A DNA stretch of 38,492 bases, taken from positions 1 through 38,492 of the forward strand of contig UPXV01000027.1 in assembly GCA_900538465.1 (NCBI GenBank). Direction: 5' to 3'. Within the stretch, counting starts at the first letter, position 1. Every line of letters starts with the position of its first letter. The notes beneath the pieces are model-generated. The model had not been told where the DNA came from, did no database searches, and worked only from the letters and a program-made list of their open reading frames with translations. The position numbers and the translations under genes were made by a program. Positions 15,146 to 24,188 of the stretch are shown in pieces. The stretch is from an uncultured Erysipelotrichaceae bacterium (GTDB lineage Bacteria > Bacillota_I > Bacilli_A > Erysipelotrichales > Coprobacillaceae).

Positions 15146-17041
15146 ATGGCAAGAAAAAAACAATTTAAAGCTGAATCACAAAGATTATTAGATTTAATGA
15201 TTAATTCTATTTATACGCATAAAGAAATCTTTTTAAGAGAGTTGATTTCTAATGCAAGTGATGCTTCTGATAAATTATATTATAAAGCATTAACTGAAAA
15301 GATTAATGGTATTTCTAGAGAAGATTTATCTATTCAAATTGTTATTCATAAAGATCATCGTATGTTATCAATTATTGACCAAGGAATTGGGATGAATGAA
15401 AAAGAATTAGAAGAACATTTAGGAACAATTGCAAATTCTGGTTCTTTTGAATTTAAAAATGCTTTGGAAAAAGGTGAAGCTGATGTCGATATTATTGGGC
15501 AATTTGGTGTTGGATTCTATTCAGCCTTCATGGTTGCTCATAAAGTTGAAGTGATTTCTAAAAAATATGGTGAAGAAAAAGCTTATATTTGGGAATCCGA
15601 TACAAGTGATGGATATACAGTGAAAGAAATTGATTATCCAAATCATGGAACTAGAATCAACCTTTATTTAAAAGAGAATACTGATGATGAAAATTATGAC
15701 CAATATTTAGATGAATATGAAATTCAAAGATTAGTGAAAAAGTATTCTGATTATGTTCATTATCCAATTGAAATGGATATGACAACTTCTAAGAAAAAAG
15801 AAGATAGTGATGAATATGAAGAAGTCATTGAACATCGTACATTAAATTCAATGGTTCCATTATGGAAAAGACCTAAAAAAGATATTACTCAAGAAGATTA
15901 TAATGAATTCTATAAAGATAAATTTAATGATTTCTCTGATCCATTATGTGTTATGCATAACAGTGTAGAAGGAACGATTTCATATGATTCATTATTATTC
16001 ATTCCTTCACAAACACCAATGAACTATTATTCTCAAGATTATGAAAAAGGATTACAACTTTATTCTCGAGGTGTCTTTATTATGGATAAAGCAAGTGACC
16101 TTGTTCCAGAACACTTTAGATTTGTCAAAGGTTTAGTGGATTCACAAGATTTATCATTAAATATTTCTCGTGAAATGTTACAACACGATCGTCAATTAAA
16201 ACTCATTGCTGATAAGATTGAAAAACGTATTCAAAGTGAACTTGAAAAGATGTTAAAGAATGATCGTGAAAAATACGAAGAATTCTTTAAAAACTTTGGA
16301 TTACAATTGAAATTTGGAATCTATAACAGTTATGGTATGTTAAAAGATAAATTGCAAGATTTGTTATTATTCTATAGTGCTAACAATAAGAAATTGATAA
16401 CTTTAAATGAATATGTAGAAGTTATGAAAGAAGATCAAAAAGAAATCTACTTTGCAAGTGGTGAAAGTGTCGAAAAAATTGATCATCTTCCAACTGTAGA
16501 AATGGTTAAAGATAAAGGTTTTGATATTTTATATTTAACTGATAATGTTGATGAATTCTGTATTCAAATGTTAAGAGATTATAAAGAAAAAGCATTTAAG
16601 AATATTAATCAAGGTGATTTAGATATTGAAAGTGATGAAGAAAAGAAAGAACTTGAAAAAGTTAATGAAGATAACAAAGATTTATTAGAAACATTGAAAG
16701 ATGCTTTAAAAGATCAAGTTCAAGATGTCAAAGTTTCTTCAAGATTAAAAACACATCCAGTATGTTTGGTAAGTGGTGAAGGTGTTTCTTTTGAAATGGA
16801 AAAAGTCTTAAGTCAAATGCCTGATGCACAAGGTGTAAAAGCTGGACGTATTTTGGAAATTAATCCAAATCATCAAATCTTTAGTGCTTTACAATCTATT
16901 TTTGAAAAAGATAAAGAAAAAGTGAAAGATTATGCATCATTGTTATATGATCAAGCTTTATTAATTGAAGGATTTAGTATTGATGATCCTGTTGGATTCT
17001 CTAATAAAGTTTGTGATTTAATGGTAGAAGCAAATAAATAG
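15146..17041 (+). CDS. htpG: Chaperone HtpG (Hsp90)
   Basis: A 631-residue Hsp90 with GHKL ATPase domain. ELISNASDASDKLYY (from E32; catalytic Glu and Mg-binding Asn36), the IIDQGIGMNEKEL loop and GQFGVGFYSAFMV lid motif are all present, followed by middle (SRGVFI, LNISREMLQ) and C-terminal dimer domains. It folds or remodels client proteins on heat stress. GAAGGAG precedes ATG 15146; an in-frame TTG at 15116 would fall inside a CIRCE arm. Two CIRCE operators imply HrcA repression, unlike Bacillus subtilis where htpG is outside the HrcA regulon. Monocistronic. Confidence 0.97.
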   Translation: MARKKQFKAESQRLLDLMINSIYTHKEIFLRELISNASDASDKLYYKALTEKINGISREDLSIQIVIHKDHRMLSIIDQGIGMNEKELEEHLGTIANSGSFEFKNALEKGEADVDIIGQFGVGFYSAFMVAHKVEVISKKYGEEKAYIWESDTSDGYTVKEIDYPNHGTRINLYLKENTDDENYDQYLDEYEIQRLVKKYSDYVHYPIEMDMTTSKKKEDSDEYEEVIEHRTLNSMVPLWKRPKKDITQEDYNEFYKDKFNDFSDPLCVMHNSVEGTISYDSLLFIPSQTPMNYYSQDYEKGLQLYSRGVFIMDKASDLVPEHFRFVKGLVDSQDLSLNISREMLQHDRQLKLIADKIEKRIQSELEKMLKNDREKYEEFFKNFGLQLKFGIYNSYGMLKDKLQDLLLFYSANNKKLITLNEYVEVMKEDQKEIYFASGESVEKIDHLPTVEMVKDKGFDILYLTDNVDEFCIQMLRDYKEKAFKNINQGDLDIESDEEKKELEKVNEDNKDLLETLKDALKDQVQDVKVSSRLKTHPVCLVSGEGVSFEMEKVLSQMPDAQGVKAGRILEINPNHQIFSALQSIFEKDKEKVKDYASLLYDQALLIEGFSIDDPVGFSNKVCDLMVEANK

Positions 17042-17047
17042 GAAAAG

Positions 17048-17079
17048 AAACTGAAAGATGAAAAAAGTCTTTCAGTTTT
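17048..17079 (+). terminator. Terminator of htpG
   Basis: A perfect 11-bp stem (17048-17058 with 17068-17078), 9-nt loop, T-run. Confidence 0.88.
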
Positions 17080-17109
17080 TGCTTGGAAATATATTTTTAT
17101 AAGATATTT

Positions 17110-17118
17110 TGTTATAAT
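17110..17118 (+). promoter_or_regulatory. Extended -10 promoter of the nitroreductase gene
   Basis: TG-T-TATAAT (17110-17118) is an extended -10 box; no good -35 is seen at the right distance. The message would start near the AAGGAGG site. Confidence 0.6.
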
Positions 17119-17137
17119 GAAAAAGGAGGTTTTTAAT

Positions 17138-17671
17138 ATGAAATTACAAGAAGCTTTACAACAAAGAAGAAGTATTAGAAAGTATTTGAAGAAACCTGTA
17201 GAACATAAGGATATTGAAAAAATTATAGAAGCAGCTATTTTAGCTCCTTCTTGGAAAAATTCTCAGGTCACACGTTATTATGTTATAGAAAGTCAAGATA
17301 TGTTAGAAAAGGTGAAAGCAACATTACCTGATTTTAACTATAATAATGTCAAAGATGCACCGGTCTTGATTGTCACAACAATCGTAGTGAACCGCTCAGG
17401 TTATAATCGAGATGGCACATCTAGTAATGAATTAGGGAATGGTTGGGGATATTATGATTGTGGATTACACAATATGAATCTTTTGTTAAAAGCAACTGAA
17501 CTTGGTTTATCAACCTTGGTTATGGGAATTCGTGATGCCAATGCAATAAGTGAACTTTTACAAATTCCTGAAAATCAATCTGTTGTAAGTGTTATTGCTT
17601 TAGGCTATGGAGATATTGAGCCAACAATGCCTCAACGAAAAACAGTTGCAGAGATTACAAAATTTCTATAA
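17138..17671 (+). CDS. Nitroreductase family FMN oxidoreductase
   Basis: A 177-residue flavoprotein of the nitroreductase fold. It begins with the typical QEALQQRRSIRKY (FMN phosphate contacts) and APSWKNSQVTRYYVIES, and ends with VIALGYGDIEP. Members reduce nitro compounds, quinones or other small substrates with NAD(P)H; the substrate cannot be assigned. ATG 17138 is chosen because AAGGAGG lies 8 bases before it; the upstream in-frame ATG 17117 overlaps the -10 box. It is followed after 14 bases by a VOC-family gene in the same transcript, suggesting a small redox or detoxification pair. Confidence 0.9.
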   Translation: MKLQEALQQRRSIRKYLKKPVEHKDIEKIIEAAILAPSWKNSQVTRYYVIESQDMLEKVKATLPDFNYNNVKDAPVLIVTTIVVNRSGYNRDGTSSNELGNGWGYYDCGLHNMNLLLKATELGLSTLVMGIRDANAISELLQIPENQSVVSVIALGYGDIEPTMPQRKTVAEITKFL

Positions 17672-17685
17672 CAGGAGAAGAAAGT

Positions 17686-18045
17686 ATGAAATTAAATTAT
17701 ATAACAATTATGGTTAGAGACCTTGAAAAATCAATAGATTTTTATCAAAATTTAGTCGGATTACATGTTGTGAGAAGGTTTCAACCCAATGATGCAGATA
17801 TTGCTTTTTTGAACAATCATGACGATGAAACAATGTTAGAATTGATTCAAATTGATAATGCCAAAAAGGTATCTACAGAAGGGATGGTTATGAGTTTTTG
17901 TGCAGGGACACAACTTACACAAATGAGAGAAAAAGCAATTGCATTAGGATATCAACCTACTGAAATTATTGACCATCAACCAAAACCAAGATATTTTAGA
18001 TTAAATGATCCTGATGGCATTGTTGTGGAATTTTCAATAGAATAA
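17686..18045 (+). CDS. VOC family (glyoxalase-like) protein
   Basis: A 119-residue protein with two beta-alpha-beta-beta-beta units of the vicinal oxygen chelate fold: MKLNYITIMVRDLEKSIDFY at the start, with His-free first strand, ELIQ around residue 52 and DPDGIVVEF near the end, where the last Glu is a usual metal ligand. The first metal ligand of glyoxalase I (His in strand 1) is absent (TIMV), so it may not be a classical lactoylglutathione lyase. AGGAG precedes the ATG. It is co-transcribed with the nitroreductase. Confidence 0.87.
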   Translation: MKLNYITIMVRDLEKSIDFYQNLVGLHVVRRFQPNDADIAFLNNHDDETMLELIQIDNAKKVSTEGMVMSFCAGTQLTQMREKAIALGYQPTEIIDHQPKPRYFRLNDPDGIVVEFSIE

Positions 18046-18046
18046 T

Positions 18047-18080
18047 AAAATAGCAATATCGTTAATGATATTGCTATTTT
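18047..18080. terminator. Bidirectional terminator
   Basis: A perfect 14-bp stem (18047-18060 with 18067-18080), 6-nt loop, A-rich left and T-rich right flanks. It serves the VOC gene on + and the DUF2812-like gene on -, whose stop codon overlaps the right arm. Confidence 0.9.
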
Positions 18081-19128
18081 ATAAGTAAAAATCAACAATT
18101 TGCTGAATTTGTTTTGAAGATGGCTGAAAAGTCATTGTTAACATAATAACGCTTTTCTCTTTTTGAATAACAAGAGTATTTAATATGTCTTTTTGATATC
18201 CATAAATGACATGATCTTGAATATCCACTTTTGTACATAAATATCTTTTTGGATCTTTTGATAATTCTTGAAATAACTTTTGCGCTTTTGTGCTTGAAGA
18301 CAATTGATATTCTTTTGTTAGTAACATTGTATTATCATCAATGCTTTCTAAAGAAGAATAACAATGGGGAACTGTAAAACTTGAACGTGATTGATATGTT
18401 AATTCACTTTCTTTATTGATTCCAATATCTTTCATTAAGATAAGAGGATGTTCCTCTAATGTGACTGTTTTGATATTCATCACGTCTTCAATTAAACCAC
18501 CAATGATACAAACAAGAGAAATTGTTGAAAGAATTTTAAAAATCAGAAGATGTTTTTTTAATTTAACAACAGATTGTTTCTTTTGATGGATAATTTGACC
18601 ATAGTTATAAAAATGATGATAAAAGCGATAGATTATAGCGATGAGTGCAATAAATACGCCGATTGTGGCAATTGTAATACCATAGGTTAAAAAGCTATCA
18701 ATAGTGTAAGATTCCATAAGAAACATTGAAAAAAAGAATGTTAGAATAAGTGATAAACAGGCAAAGAAAAATGAATGAATGCGTTGTCTTTTTACAATAT
18801 CTAAATAAACATCTTGATTGGTTGTTAATTTTTTTGACTTTTCTTTACCTGTAAAAACATACATCCCTTTTTTCTTATAAATAGGATAGTAATCATGGGC
18901 AAGATAACGTTCTACAAAACGATCTTTATTTGCTCGTTTTTCAAATTGAGATTCTCCACTTGTTTGGAAAAAATCAATATGATAATAAACAGGATGATTG
19001 ACTTTTTTGAAAATGGATAGGAATGATAAATCTTGACATTGATATCCTTGAAGACCAAGTTGATTTAAAGTTTCCTGGAGGAGTTCATATTCATAAGGTT
19101 GATAATTAATAATTTTTAATTTATACAT
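18079..19128 (-). CDS. DUF2812-like membrane protein
   Basis: A 349-residue protein of unknown function. The N-terminal 110 residues resemble the cytoplasmic DUF2812 domain (two short strand-helix units with LQGYQCQDLS, YYHIDFF). About three membrane helices follow (near residues 120-145, 150-170 and 200-220), then a 130-residue C-terminal region that would lie outside if the last helix ends there. ATG at 19128 is used instead of GTG at 19134 because AAAGGA is 8 bases before the ATG. DUF2812 genes often sit next to a padR gene; here there is none beside it. A dyad lies upstream. Confidence 0.65.
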   Translation of the reverse strand: MYKLKIINYQPYEYELLQETLNQLGLQGYQCQDLSFLSIFKKVNHPVYYHIDFFQTSGESQFEKRANKDRFVERYLAHDYYPIYKKKGMYVFTGKEKSKKLTTNQDVYLDIVKRQRIHSFFFACLSLILTFFFSMFLMESYTIDSFLTYGITIATIGVFIALIAIIYRFYHHFYNYGQIIHQKKQSVVKLKKHLLIFKILSTISLVCIIGGLIEDVMNIKTVTLEEHPLILMKDIGINKESELTYQSRSSFTVPHCYSSLESIDDNTMLLTKEYQLSSSTKAQKLFQELSKDPKRYLCTKVDIQDHVIYGYQKDILNTLVIQKEKSVIMLTMTFQPSSKQIQQIVDFYL

Positions 19129-19161
19129 AAGCACTTTCCTTTCGTCGAATATTATAACAAA

Positions 19162-19187
19162 CTCTTGAAGATATGTCTAATCAAGAG
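19162..19187. promoter_or_regulatory. Inverted repeat in divergent intergenic region
   Basis: CTCTTGA-N12-TCAAGAG, perfect 7-bp arms, between the DUF2812-like gene (-) and the Na/Pi symporter (+). A TATAAT on the - strand lies next to it (about 19156-19151), so it may be an operator of the - strand gene. Confidence 0.45.
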
Positions 19188-19204
19188 AGAAATATAAAGA
19201 AAAG

Positions 19205-19232
19205 GTTAAGAAAAGGTTAAAAAAATGTAAAT
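19205..19232 (+). promoter_or_regulatory. PhoP-like direct repeats
   Basis: GTTAAG, GTTAAA and GTAAAT start at 19205, 19216 and 19227, i.e. three units exactly 11 bp apart. A weaker ATAAAG at 19194 keeps the same phase. PhoP/PhoB-type regulators bind such 11-bp-spaced repeats upstream of the -35 box to activate phosphate genes; the downstream gene is a phosphate symporter. Confidence 0.65.
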
Positions 19233-19238
19233 TGTTTA

Positions 19239-19267
19239 TTTTCAAGCGAGAATGAATATAGTATAAT
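19239..19267 (+). promoter_or_regulatory. Promoter of the Na/phosphate symporter
   Basis: TTTTCA (19239-19244), 17 bases, TATAAT (19262-19267). The poor -35 box directly behind PhoP-like repeats fits an activated promoter. Confidence 0.65.
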
Positions 19268-19315
19268 AGCCTTGTAACTTTGTGTAAAAATATGGCAAAG
19301 GTGAGGAGGTCATTT

Positions 19316-21022
19316 ATGGACTTAACGTTGGTTTTTTCGCTCATGGGTGGACTGGGGATGTTCCTCTATGGTATGAAATTAATGAGTGATTCCCTAGCTA
19401 ATGTTGCGGGGGCAAAATTACGTACTATACTTGAAAAAATGACAAAGAATACATTTATTGGTATGCTTGTTGGAATTGCTTTTACTGCTGTTGTACAATC
19501 CTCTTCAGCAACAACTGTCTTGGTTGTGAGTTTTGTTAATGCAGGATTGATGAATTTGTATCAAGCAACTGGTATTATTATGGGGGCTAATATTGGGACA
19601 ACAGTCACAGGTCAATTGATTGCTTTTAATTTATCTGATGTTGCACCGCTGTTTGTATTGGCTGGTGTCATTATGTTGATGTTTTCTAAGAAACCGAATG
19701 TTCAAAAGATTGGTGAAGTGATTTTAGGATTTGGTATCTTGTTTGTTGGCTTGGCATCAATGTCATCTGCAATGTCAACATTAAAAGATTCACCAACAAT
19801 TGTTCATATGTTGTCTACTTTGACAAATCCATTTGTTGCAATCTTGATTGGATTTGGAATTACTGCTATTTTACAATCATCTTCAGCAACGGTTGGGATT
19901 GTTATTTTATTAGCATCGCAAGGTCTTTTACAATTAGATATTTGTTTCTATATTATTTTAGGATGTAATATGGGATCATGTGTTTCTGCTTTGATTGCAA
20001 GTTTAGGTGGAAAGAAGAATGCCAAACGTGCGGCTTATATTCATTTCTTATTTAATGTCTTTGGTTCATTAGCAATTGTCATCTTATTACAATTGTTTAT
20101 GCCTCAAATTGAAGGTGGAATTATGGCGTTAACGGGTTCTCAACATTTGACTGGTCAAGCATTGCATACAGCTATGGCGAGAAATGTGGCCAATGCCCAT
20201 ACAATTTTTAAAGTGTTCCAAGTGGCATTGTTATATCCATTCTCTAAATGGATTGTGAAAGCAACATATATTCTTGTGCCAGGTGATGATGAGGCAAAAG
20301 GATTTACTTTACAATACATTAGTGATAAAATTGCTTTCTCTGCAACAACAGCTGTTCCACAAGCTATTCATGAAGTTGAACGTATGGCTGAAATTGCAAG
20401 AAATAACTTAAATATGGCTGTTAATTCTTTATTGGATGTTGATACATCTACACAAGAAGAAATTTCTAAAAATGAAGAACATATTGATTTCTTGAATCAT
20501 GCTATTTTTGAATATCTGAATCATATCAATCAAGTTCCATTGCCTGAGGAAGATTCACGTATTATTGGGCCACTGTTCCATGTTATTGCGGATATTGAAC
20601 GTATTGGAGATCATGCCAAATCAATTGCTAATATTACTTTGACATGTGAAAGAAAAAAATATCGTTTTACGCATGAACATAAAATTGAAATTCGTGAACT
20701 TTTAACAATGGTCAATTCAGAATTAGAATTGAGTTTAGAAATGTTTACACAAAAGTCTTTGGATCATTTAAGTGAAATTTTAAAATTAGAAGAATTGATT
20801 GACCGTAAAGAAGATCGTCTTCAAAAAGAATATTTAACTGATATTAAAAGAAAAGAAACAGCACCAAGAGAAGGGATGCTTTATTCTGATTTGGCAGCTG
20901 CTTTGGAAAGAGTTGGCGATCATGCCACAAATATTGCTTTTTCAATCTTAAATGATGATAGTGAAGAGATTAATCGTTTGATTGAAGAAGAGCATGTTGA
21001 TCCATCAGATTATATTTTATAA
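19316..21022 (+). CDS. Na/Pi symporter with C-terminal PhoU-like domain
   Basis: A 568-residue protein of the NptA/PNaS family. The membrane part (about 1-310) has the inverted repeat marked by VQSSSATT and LQSSSATV, each followed by a GANIGTT- or GCNMGSC-type segment, the sodium and phosphate site. The C-terminal 220 residues are helical, with the two PhoU signatures ADIERIGDHAKSIAN and AAALERVGDHATNIAF. It should import phosphate with sodium, the PhoU part probably sensing or limiting uptake. GAGGAGG precedes ATG 19316; an upstream TTG at 19280 is unsupported. PhoP-like repeats upstream suggest induction by phosphate shortage. Confidence 0.93.
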   Translation: MDLTLVFSLMGGLGMFLYGMKLMSDSLANVAGAKLRTILEKMTKNTFIGMLVGIAFTAVVQSSSATTVLVVSFVNAGLMNLYQATGIIMGANIGTTVTGQLIAFNLSDVAPLFVLAGVIMLMFSKKPNVQKIGEVILGFGILFVGLASMSSAMSTLKDSPTIVHMLSTLTNPFVAILIGFGITAILQSSSATVGIVILLASQGLLQLDICFYIILGCNMGSCVSALIASLGGKKNAKRAAYIHFLFNVFGSLAIVILLQLFMPQIEGGIMALTGSQHLTGQALHTAMARNVANAHTIFKVFQVALLYPFSKWIVKATYILVPGDDEAKGFTLQYISDKIAFSATTAVPQAIHEVERMAEIARNNLNMAVNSLLDVDTSTQEEISKNEEHIDFLNHAIFEYLNHINQVPLPEEDSRIIGPLFHVIADIERIGDHAKSIANITLTCERKKYRFTHEHKIEIRELLTMVNSELELSLEMFTQKSLDHLSEILKLEELIDRKEDRLQKEYLTDIKRKETAPREGMLYSDLAAALERVGDHATNIAFSILNDDSEEINRLIEEEHVDPSDYIL

Positions 21023-21044
21023 GCCTACTTGTTAGGCTTTTTTT
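21021..21044 (+). terminator. Terminator of the Na/Pi symporter gene
   Basis: A perfect 7-bp stem (21021-21027 with 21033-21039), 5-nt loop, seven or more T. Confidence 0.88.
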
Positions 21045-21068
21045 AAAAGTGTTAAAGGGGGAAAGAAA

Positions 21069-22805
21069 ATGAAAGGAAGATTTAAAAAGTTTTTATCTTA
21101 TTATAAACCATATAAACGTTTGTTTATAACAGATATGTTTTGTGCGATGGTGGCTGCAGGAATTACGCTTGTTTTTCCAATGATTACAAGATATATTACA
21201 GGGGAGATTTTATTGGAAGAACCTATTCAATTGAATCGTATTTATCAATTGGGTTTTGTTATGGTTGTTTTGGTGGTTATTGAGTTTTTCTGTAATTTTT
21301 ATGTGACATATCAAGGACATGTTATGGGAACATATATGGAAAGAGATATTCGTAATGAATTGTTTCAACATTATCAAAAACTATCATTTAGTTTTTATGA
21401 TGAACAAAAAACAGGACAATTGATGTCTCGTATTACAAATGATATATTTTCTTTAACAGAATTGTATCATCACGGGCCTGAAGATATTGTTATTTCATTG
21501 ATTAAGTTTATTGGGGCTTTTCTTATTTTATCAACAATTAATTTGAATTTAACTTTAATTGTTTTTGCTTTTATTCCAGTGATGGGTGGTTTTGCTTTTT
21601 ATTACAACAAAAAGATGAAGAAAGCTTTTAAACGTAACAAACAAAGAATTGGTGATATTAATGCTCGTATTGAAGATAATCTTTCAGGGATTCGTGTTGT
21701 GAAGAGTTTTGCTAATGAATCTCAAGAAATGGATAAATTTCAAGTTGAAAATATGAATTTTGTAAATAGTAAACGTAATAGTTATCTTTACATGGCAAAA
21801 TATCATTCAGGTCTTGGTGTTTTTACAAGTATGATTACAGTTGCAGTGATTTTCTTTGGGGCTTTGTTTATCAGTCATAATGTGATTACAACACCGGATT
21901 TAATAGCCTTTGTTTTGTATATTACCAATTTGATTGATCCCGTTAAGAAATTGATTAATTTTACAGAACAGTTTCAAGAAGGGGCAACTGGATTTGAAAG
22001 ATTTATGGAAATTCTTGAAATTCAACCAGATATTCAAGATAAAAAAGATGCTATTGAATTAACCAATGTAAAAGGACATATTCATTTTCAAAATGTTGCT
22101 TTTCGTTATAATGACAAAAGTGATTATGTATTAGAGAATATTGATTTAGAAGTTCAACCAGGTGAATATATTGCTTTGGTGGGTTCTTCAGGAGTTGGAA
22201 AAACAACAATTTGTTCATTATTGCCACGTTTTTATGAAGTGTCAAAGGGATCTATTACGATTGATGGACAAGATATTAGAGATGTGAAATTGGCATCTTT
22301 AAGATCAAATATTGGGATTGTTCAACAAGATGTTTATCTTTTTGCAGGAACAATTATGGATAACATTCGTTATGGTAAATTGGATGCAACAGATGAAGAA
22401 GTTATTGAGGCAGCTAAAAAAGCCAATGCTCATGATTTTATTATGGAATTACCTGATGGTTATGATACAGACTGTGGACAAAGAGGTGTGAAGTTATCTG
22501 GCGGACAAAAACAACGTTTGTCAATTGCACGTGTGTTCTTAAAAAATCCACCAATTTTGATTTTTGATGAAGCAACAAGTGCTTTGGATAATGAAAGTGA
22601 ACATGTTGTTCAACTTTCATTAGAATCTTTAGCAGCAAATCGTACAACTTTTGTTATTGCTCATCGTTTATCTACAATTAAAAATGCTAAACGTATTTGT
22701 GTTTTAACTGAAGATGGAATTGGGGAAGAAGGAACACATGAAGAATTATTAGCTTTGCAAGGTCAATATGCTTATTTATACAATATGCAGTTTAAAGAAC
22801 AATAA
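21069..22805 (+). CDS. ABC exporter, fused membrane and ATPase domains
   Basis: A 578-residue half-transporter of the MsbA/LmrA/BmrA type. Residues 1-310 hold six membrane helices and the LSFSFYDEQKTGQLMSRITND coupling region. The ATPase part has Walker A GSSGVGKTT (about 372-380), the Q-loop VQQDVYLF, signature LSGGQKQR (476-483), Walker B ILIFDEATSALD and H-loop VIAHRLST. It should work as a homodimer exporting lipids, drugs or peptides; no partner half-transporter is adjacent, which supports homodimer use. GGGGGAAAG precedes the ATG. It begins 25 bases after the previous terminator. Confidence 0.93.
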   Translation: MKGRFKKFLSYYKPYKRLFITDMFCAMVAAGITLVFPMITRYITGEILLEEPIQLNRIYQLGFVMVVLVVIEFFCNFYVTYQGHVMGTYMERDIRNELFQHYQKLSFSFYDEQKTGQLMSRITNDIFSLTELYHHGPEDIVISLIKFIGAFLILSTINLNLTLIVFAFIPVMGGFAFYYNKKMKKAFKRNKQRIGDINARIEDNLSGIRVVKSFANESQEMDKFQVENMNFVNSKRNSYLYMAKYHSGLGVFTSMITVAVIFFGALFISHNVITTPDLIAFVLYITNLIDPVKKLINFTEQFQEGATGFERFMEILEIQPDIQDKKDAIELTNVKGHIHFQNVAFRYNDKSDYVLENIDLEVQPGEYIALVGSSGVGKTTICSLLPRFYEVSKGSITIDGQDIRDVKLASLRSNIGIVQQDVYLFAGTIMDNIRYGKLDATDEEVIEAAKKANAHDFIMELPDGYDTDCGQRGVKLSGGQKQRLSIARVFLKNPPILIFDEATSALDNESEHVVQLSLESLAANRTTFVIAHRLSTIKNAKRICVLTEDGIGEEGTHEELLALQGQYAYLYNMQFKEQ

Positions 22806-22818
22806 ATATCTAAAAAGA

Positions 22819-22852
22819 ATTATAACAAGAAAATACTTGTTATAATCCTTTT
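22819..22852. terminator. Terminator between convergent ABC exporter and enolase
   Basis: A perfect 11-bp stem (22819-22829 with 22836-22846), 6-nt loop, CCTTTT on the right and an A-rich left flank. It can act in both directions. Confidence 0.82.
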
Positions 22853-22853
22853 G

Positions 22854-24107
22854 TTATTCAATACCATAACATTGATGAGGAATTAATTCTTCTTCAATTC
22901 TTAATAATTGATTGTATTTGGCAATACGTTCACTTCTTGACATGGATCCCGTTTTGATATATCCAGCATTTGTTGCTACGGCTAAATCAGCGATAAATGT
23001 ATCTTCTGTTTCTCCTGAACGGTGGGAAACAATAATGTTATATTGATGACGTTTAGCCATTTCAATTGCATCAAGGGTCTCAGTTAATGTTCCAATTTGA
23101 TTGACTTTGATTAAAATAGCATTTGCAATCTTTTCTTGAATACCCATTTTTAATCTTTCTTTATTTGTTACAAATAAATCATCACCCACAAGCATAATCT
23201 TTGATAAATCTTTCGTCAATGCTTTCCATCCTTCATGATCATCTTGATCCAATCCATCTTCGATGGAAATAATTGGATAGTGAGAACAAAGATTTTGATA
23301 ATAAGTAACGAGTTCTAAAGATGTATAGTCCTTTTCATTCATACGATAGATACCATCATGATAGAACTCACTTGCTGCCACATCAAGGGCAATTGCAACA
23401 TCTTCTTGTGGTTGATAACCAGCTGATTCAATGGCTTGGACAATAGATTGTAAAGCAATATCATTGTCCTCTAACATTGGGGCAAAACCACCTTCATCGC
23501 CAACACCTGTATTTAAACCTTTTTCCTTGAGAATGGTTTTTAAGTGATGAAAAACTGTTGAACCCATTTCAATAGCTTGTTTCATACTGTGTGCACCAAC
23601 AGGAACAATCATAAATTCTTGAAAGTCTAAAGGATTATCAGCATGCGCACCACCATTAATGATATTCATCATAGGAATTGGTAAAACATGAGCATTACAT
23701 CCACCAATATATTGAAAAAGTGGCATATCATAATAATCTGCTGCACAATTGGCACAGGCCAAAGAAACACCTAAAATAGCATTGGCACCTAATTTTGATT
23801 TGTTTGAAGTCCCATCTAATCTGATTAATTCCTCATCAATTAATCTTTGATTAGTAACATCAAATCCTAATAATTCATCTTGAATAATATCATTAACATG
23901 ATTAACAGCTTTGAAAACACTTTTTCCTAAATAACAATCTTTCACACCATCACGTAATTCATGAGCTTCATAAATTCCAGTAGAAGCACCAGAAGGAACA
24001 ATCGCTCTTCCTTTGGCTCCACTTTCGCTATAAACTTCTACTTCAATCGTTGGGAAACCACGTGAATCTAAAACTTGTCTTGCAAAAATATTTGTAATAT
24101 ATGGCAT
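22854..24107 (-). CDS. eno: Enolase
   Basis: A 417-residue enolase converting 2-phosphoglycerate to phosphoenolpyruvate in glycolysis. Visible are SGASTGIYEA (mobile loop), NIINGGAHADNPLDFQEFMIVP, VGDEGGFAP (catalytic Glu), metal ligands in ALDVAASE, SIEDGLDQDD and VGDDLFVTN, the base Lys in IKVNQIGT, and SHRSGETEDTFIADLAV. ATG 24107 is used, giving the standard MPYIT start; an in-frame GTG 24119 abuts the AAGGAG site. Residue 18 is Phe in DSRGFPT, where nearly all enolases have Asn, and the protein is slightly short, so it may be a divergent or second copy. Other glycolytic genes are not nearby. Confidence 0.96.
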   Translation of the reverse strand: MPYITNIFARQVLDSRGFPTIEVEVYSESGAKGRAIVPSGASTGIYEAHELRDGVKDCYLGKSVFKAVNHVNDIIQDELLGFDVTNQRLIDEELIRLDGTSNKSKLGANAILGVSLACANCAADYYDMPLFQYIGGCNAHVLPIPMMNIINGGAHADNPLDFQEFMIVPVGAHSMKQAIEMGSTVFHHLKTILKEKGLNTGVGDEGGFAPMLEDNDIALQSIVQAIESAGYQPQEDVAIALDVAASEFYHDGIYRMNEKDYTSLELVTYYQNLCSHYPIISIEDGLDQDDHEGWKALTKDLSKIMLVGDDLFVTNKERLKMGIQEKIANAILIKVNQIGTLTETLDAIEMAKRHQYNIIVSHRSGETEDTFIADLAVATNAGYIKTGSMSRSERIAKYNQLLRIEEELIPHQCYGIE

Positions 24108-24150
24108 ATTTTCTTTCACTCCTTTTTTAAAAAGGGTAGACAGAAAACAA

Positions 24151-24188
24151 AAATATATTCAATAAGTTTTGTCTTATTGAATATATTT
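24151..24188 (-). terminator. Terminator of the LtaS-like gene
   Basis: A perfect 16-bp stem (24151-24166 with 24173-24188) and 6-nt loop, followed on the - strand by a T-rich run. It stands between the LtaS-like gene and enolase, 44 bases before the enolase start, leaving little room for an enolase promoter. Confidence 0.85.
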
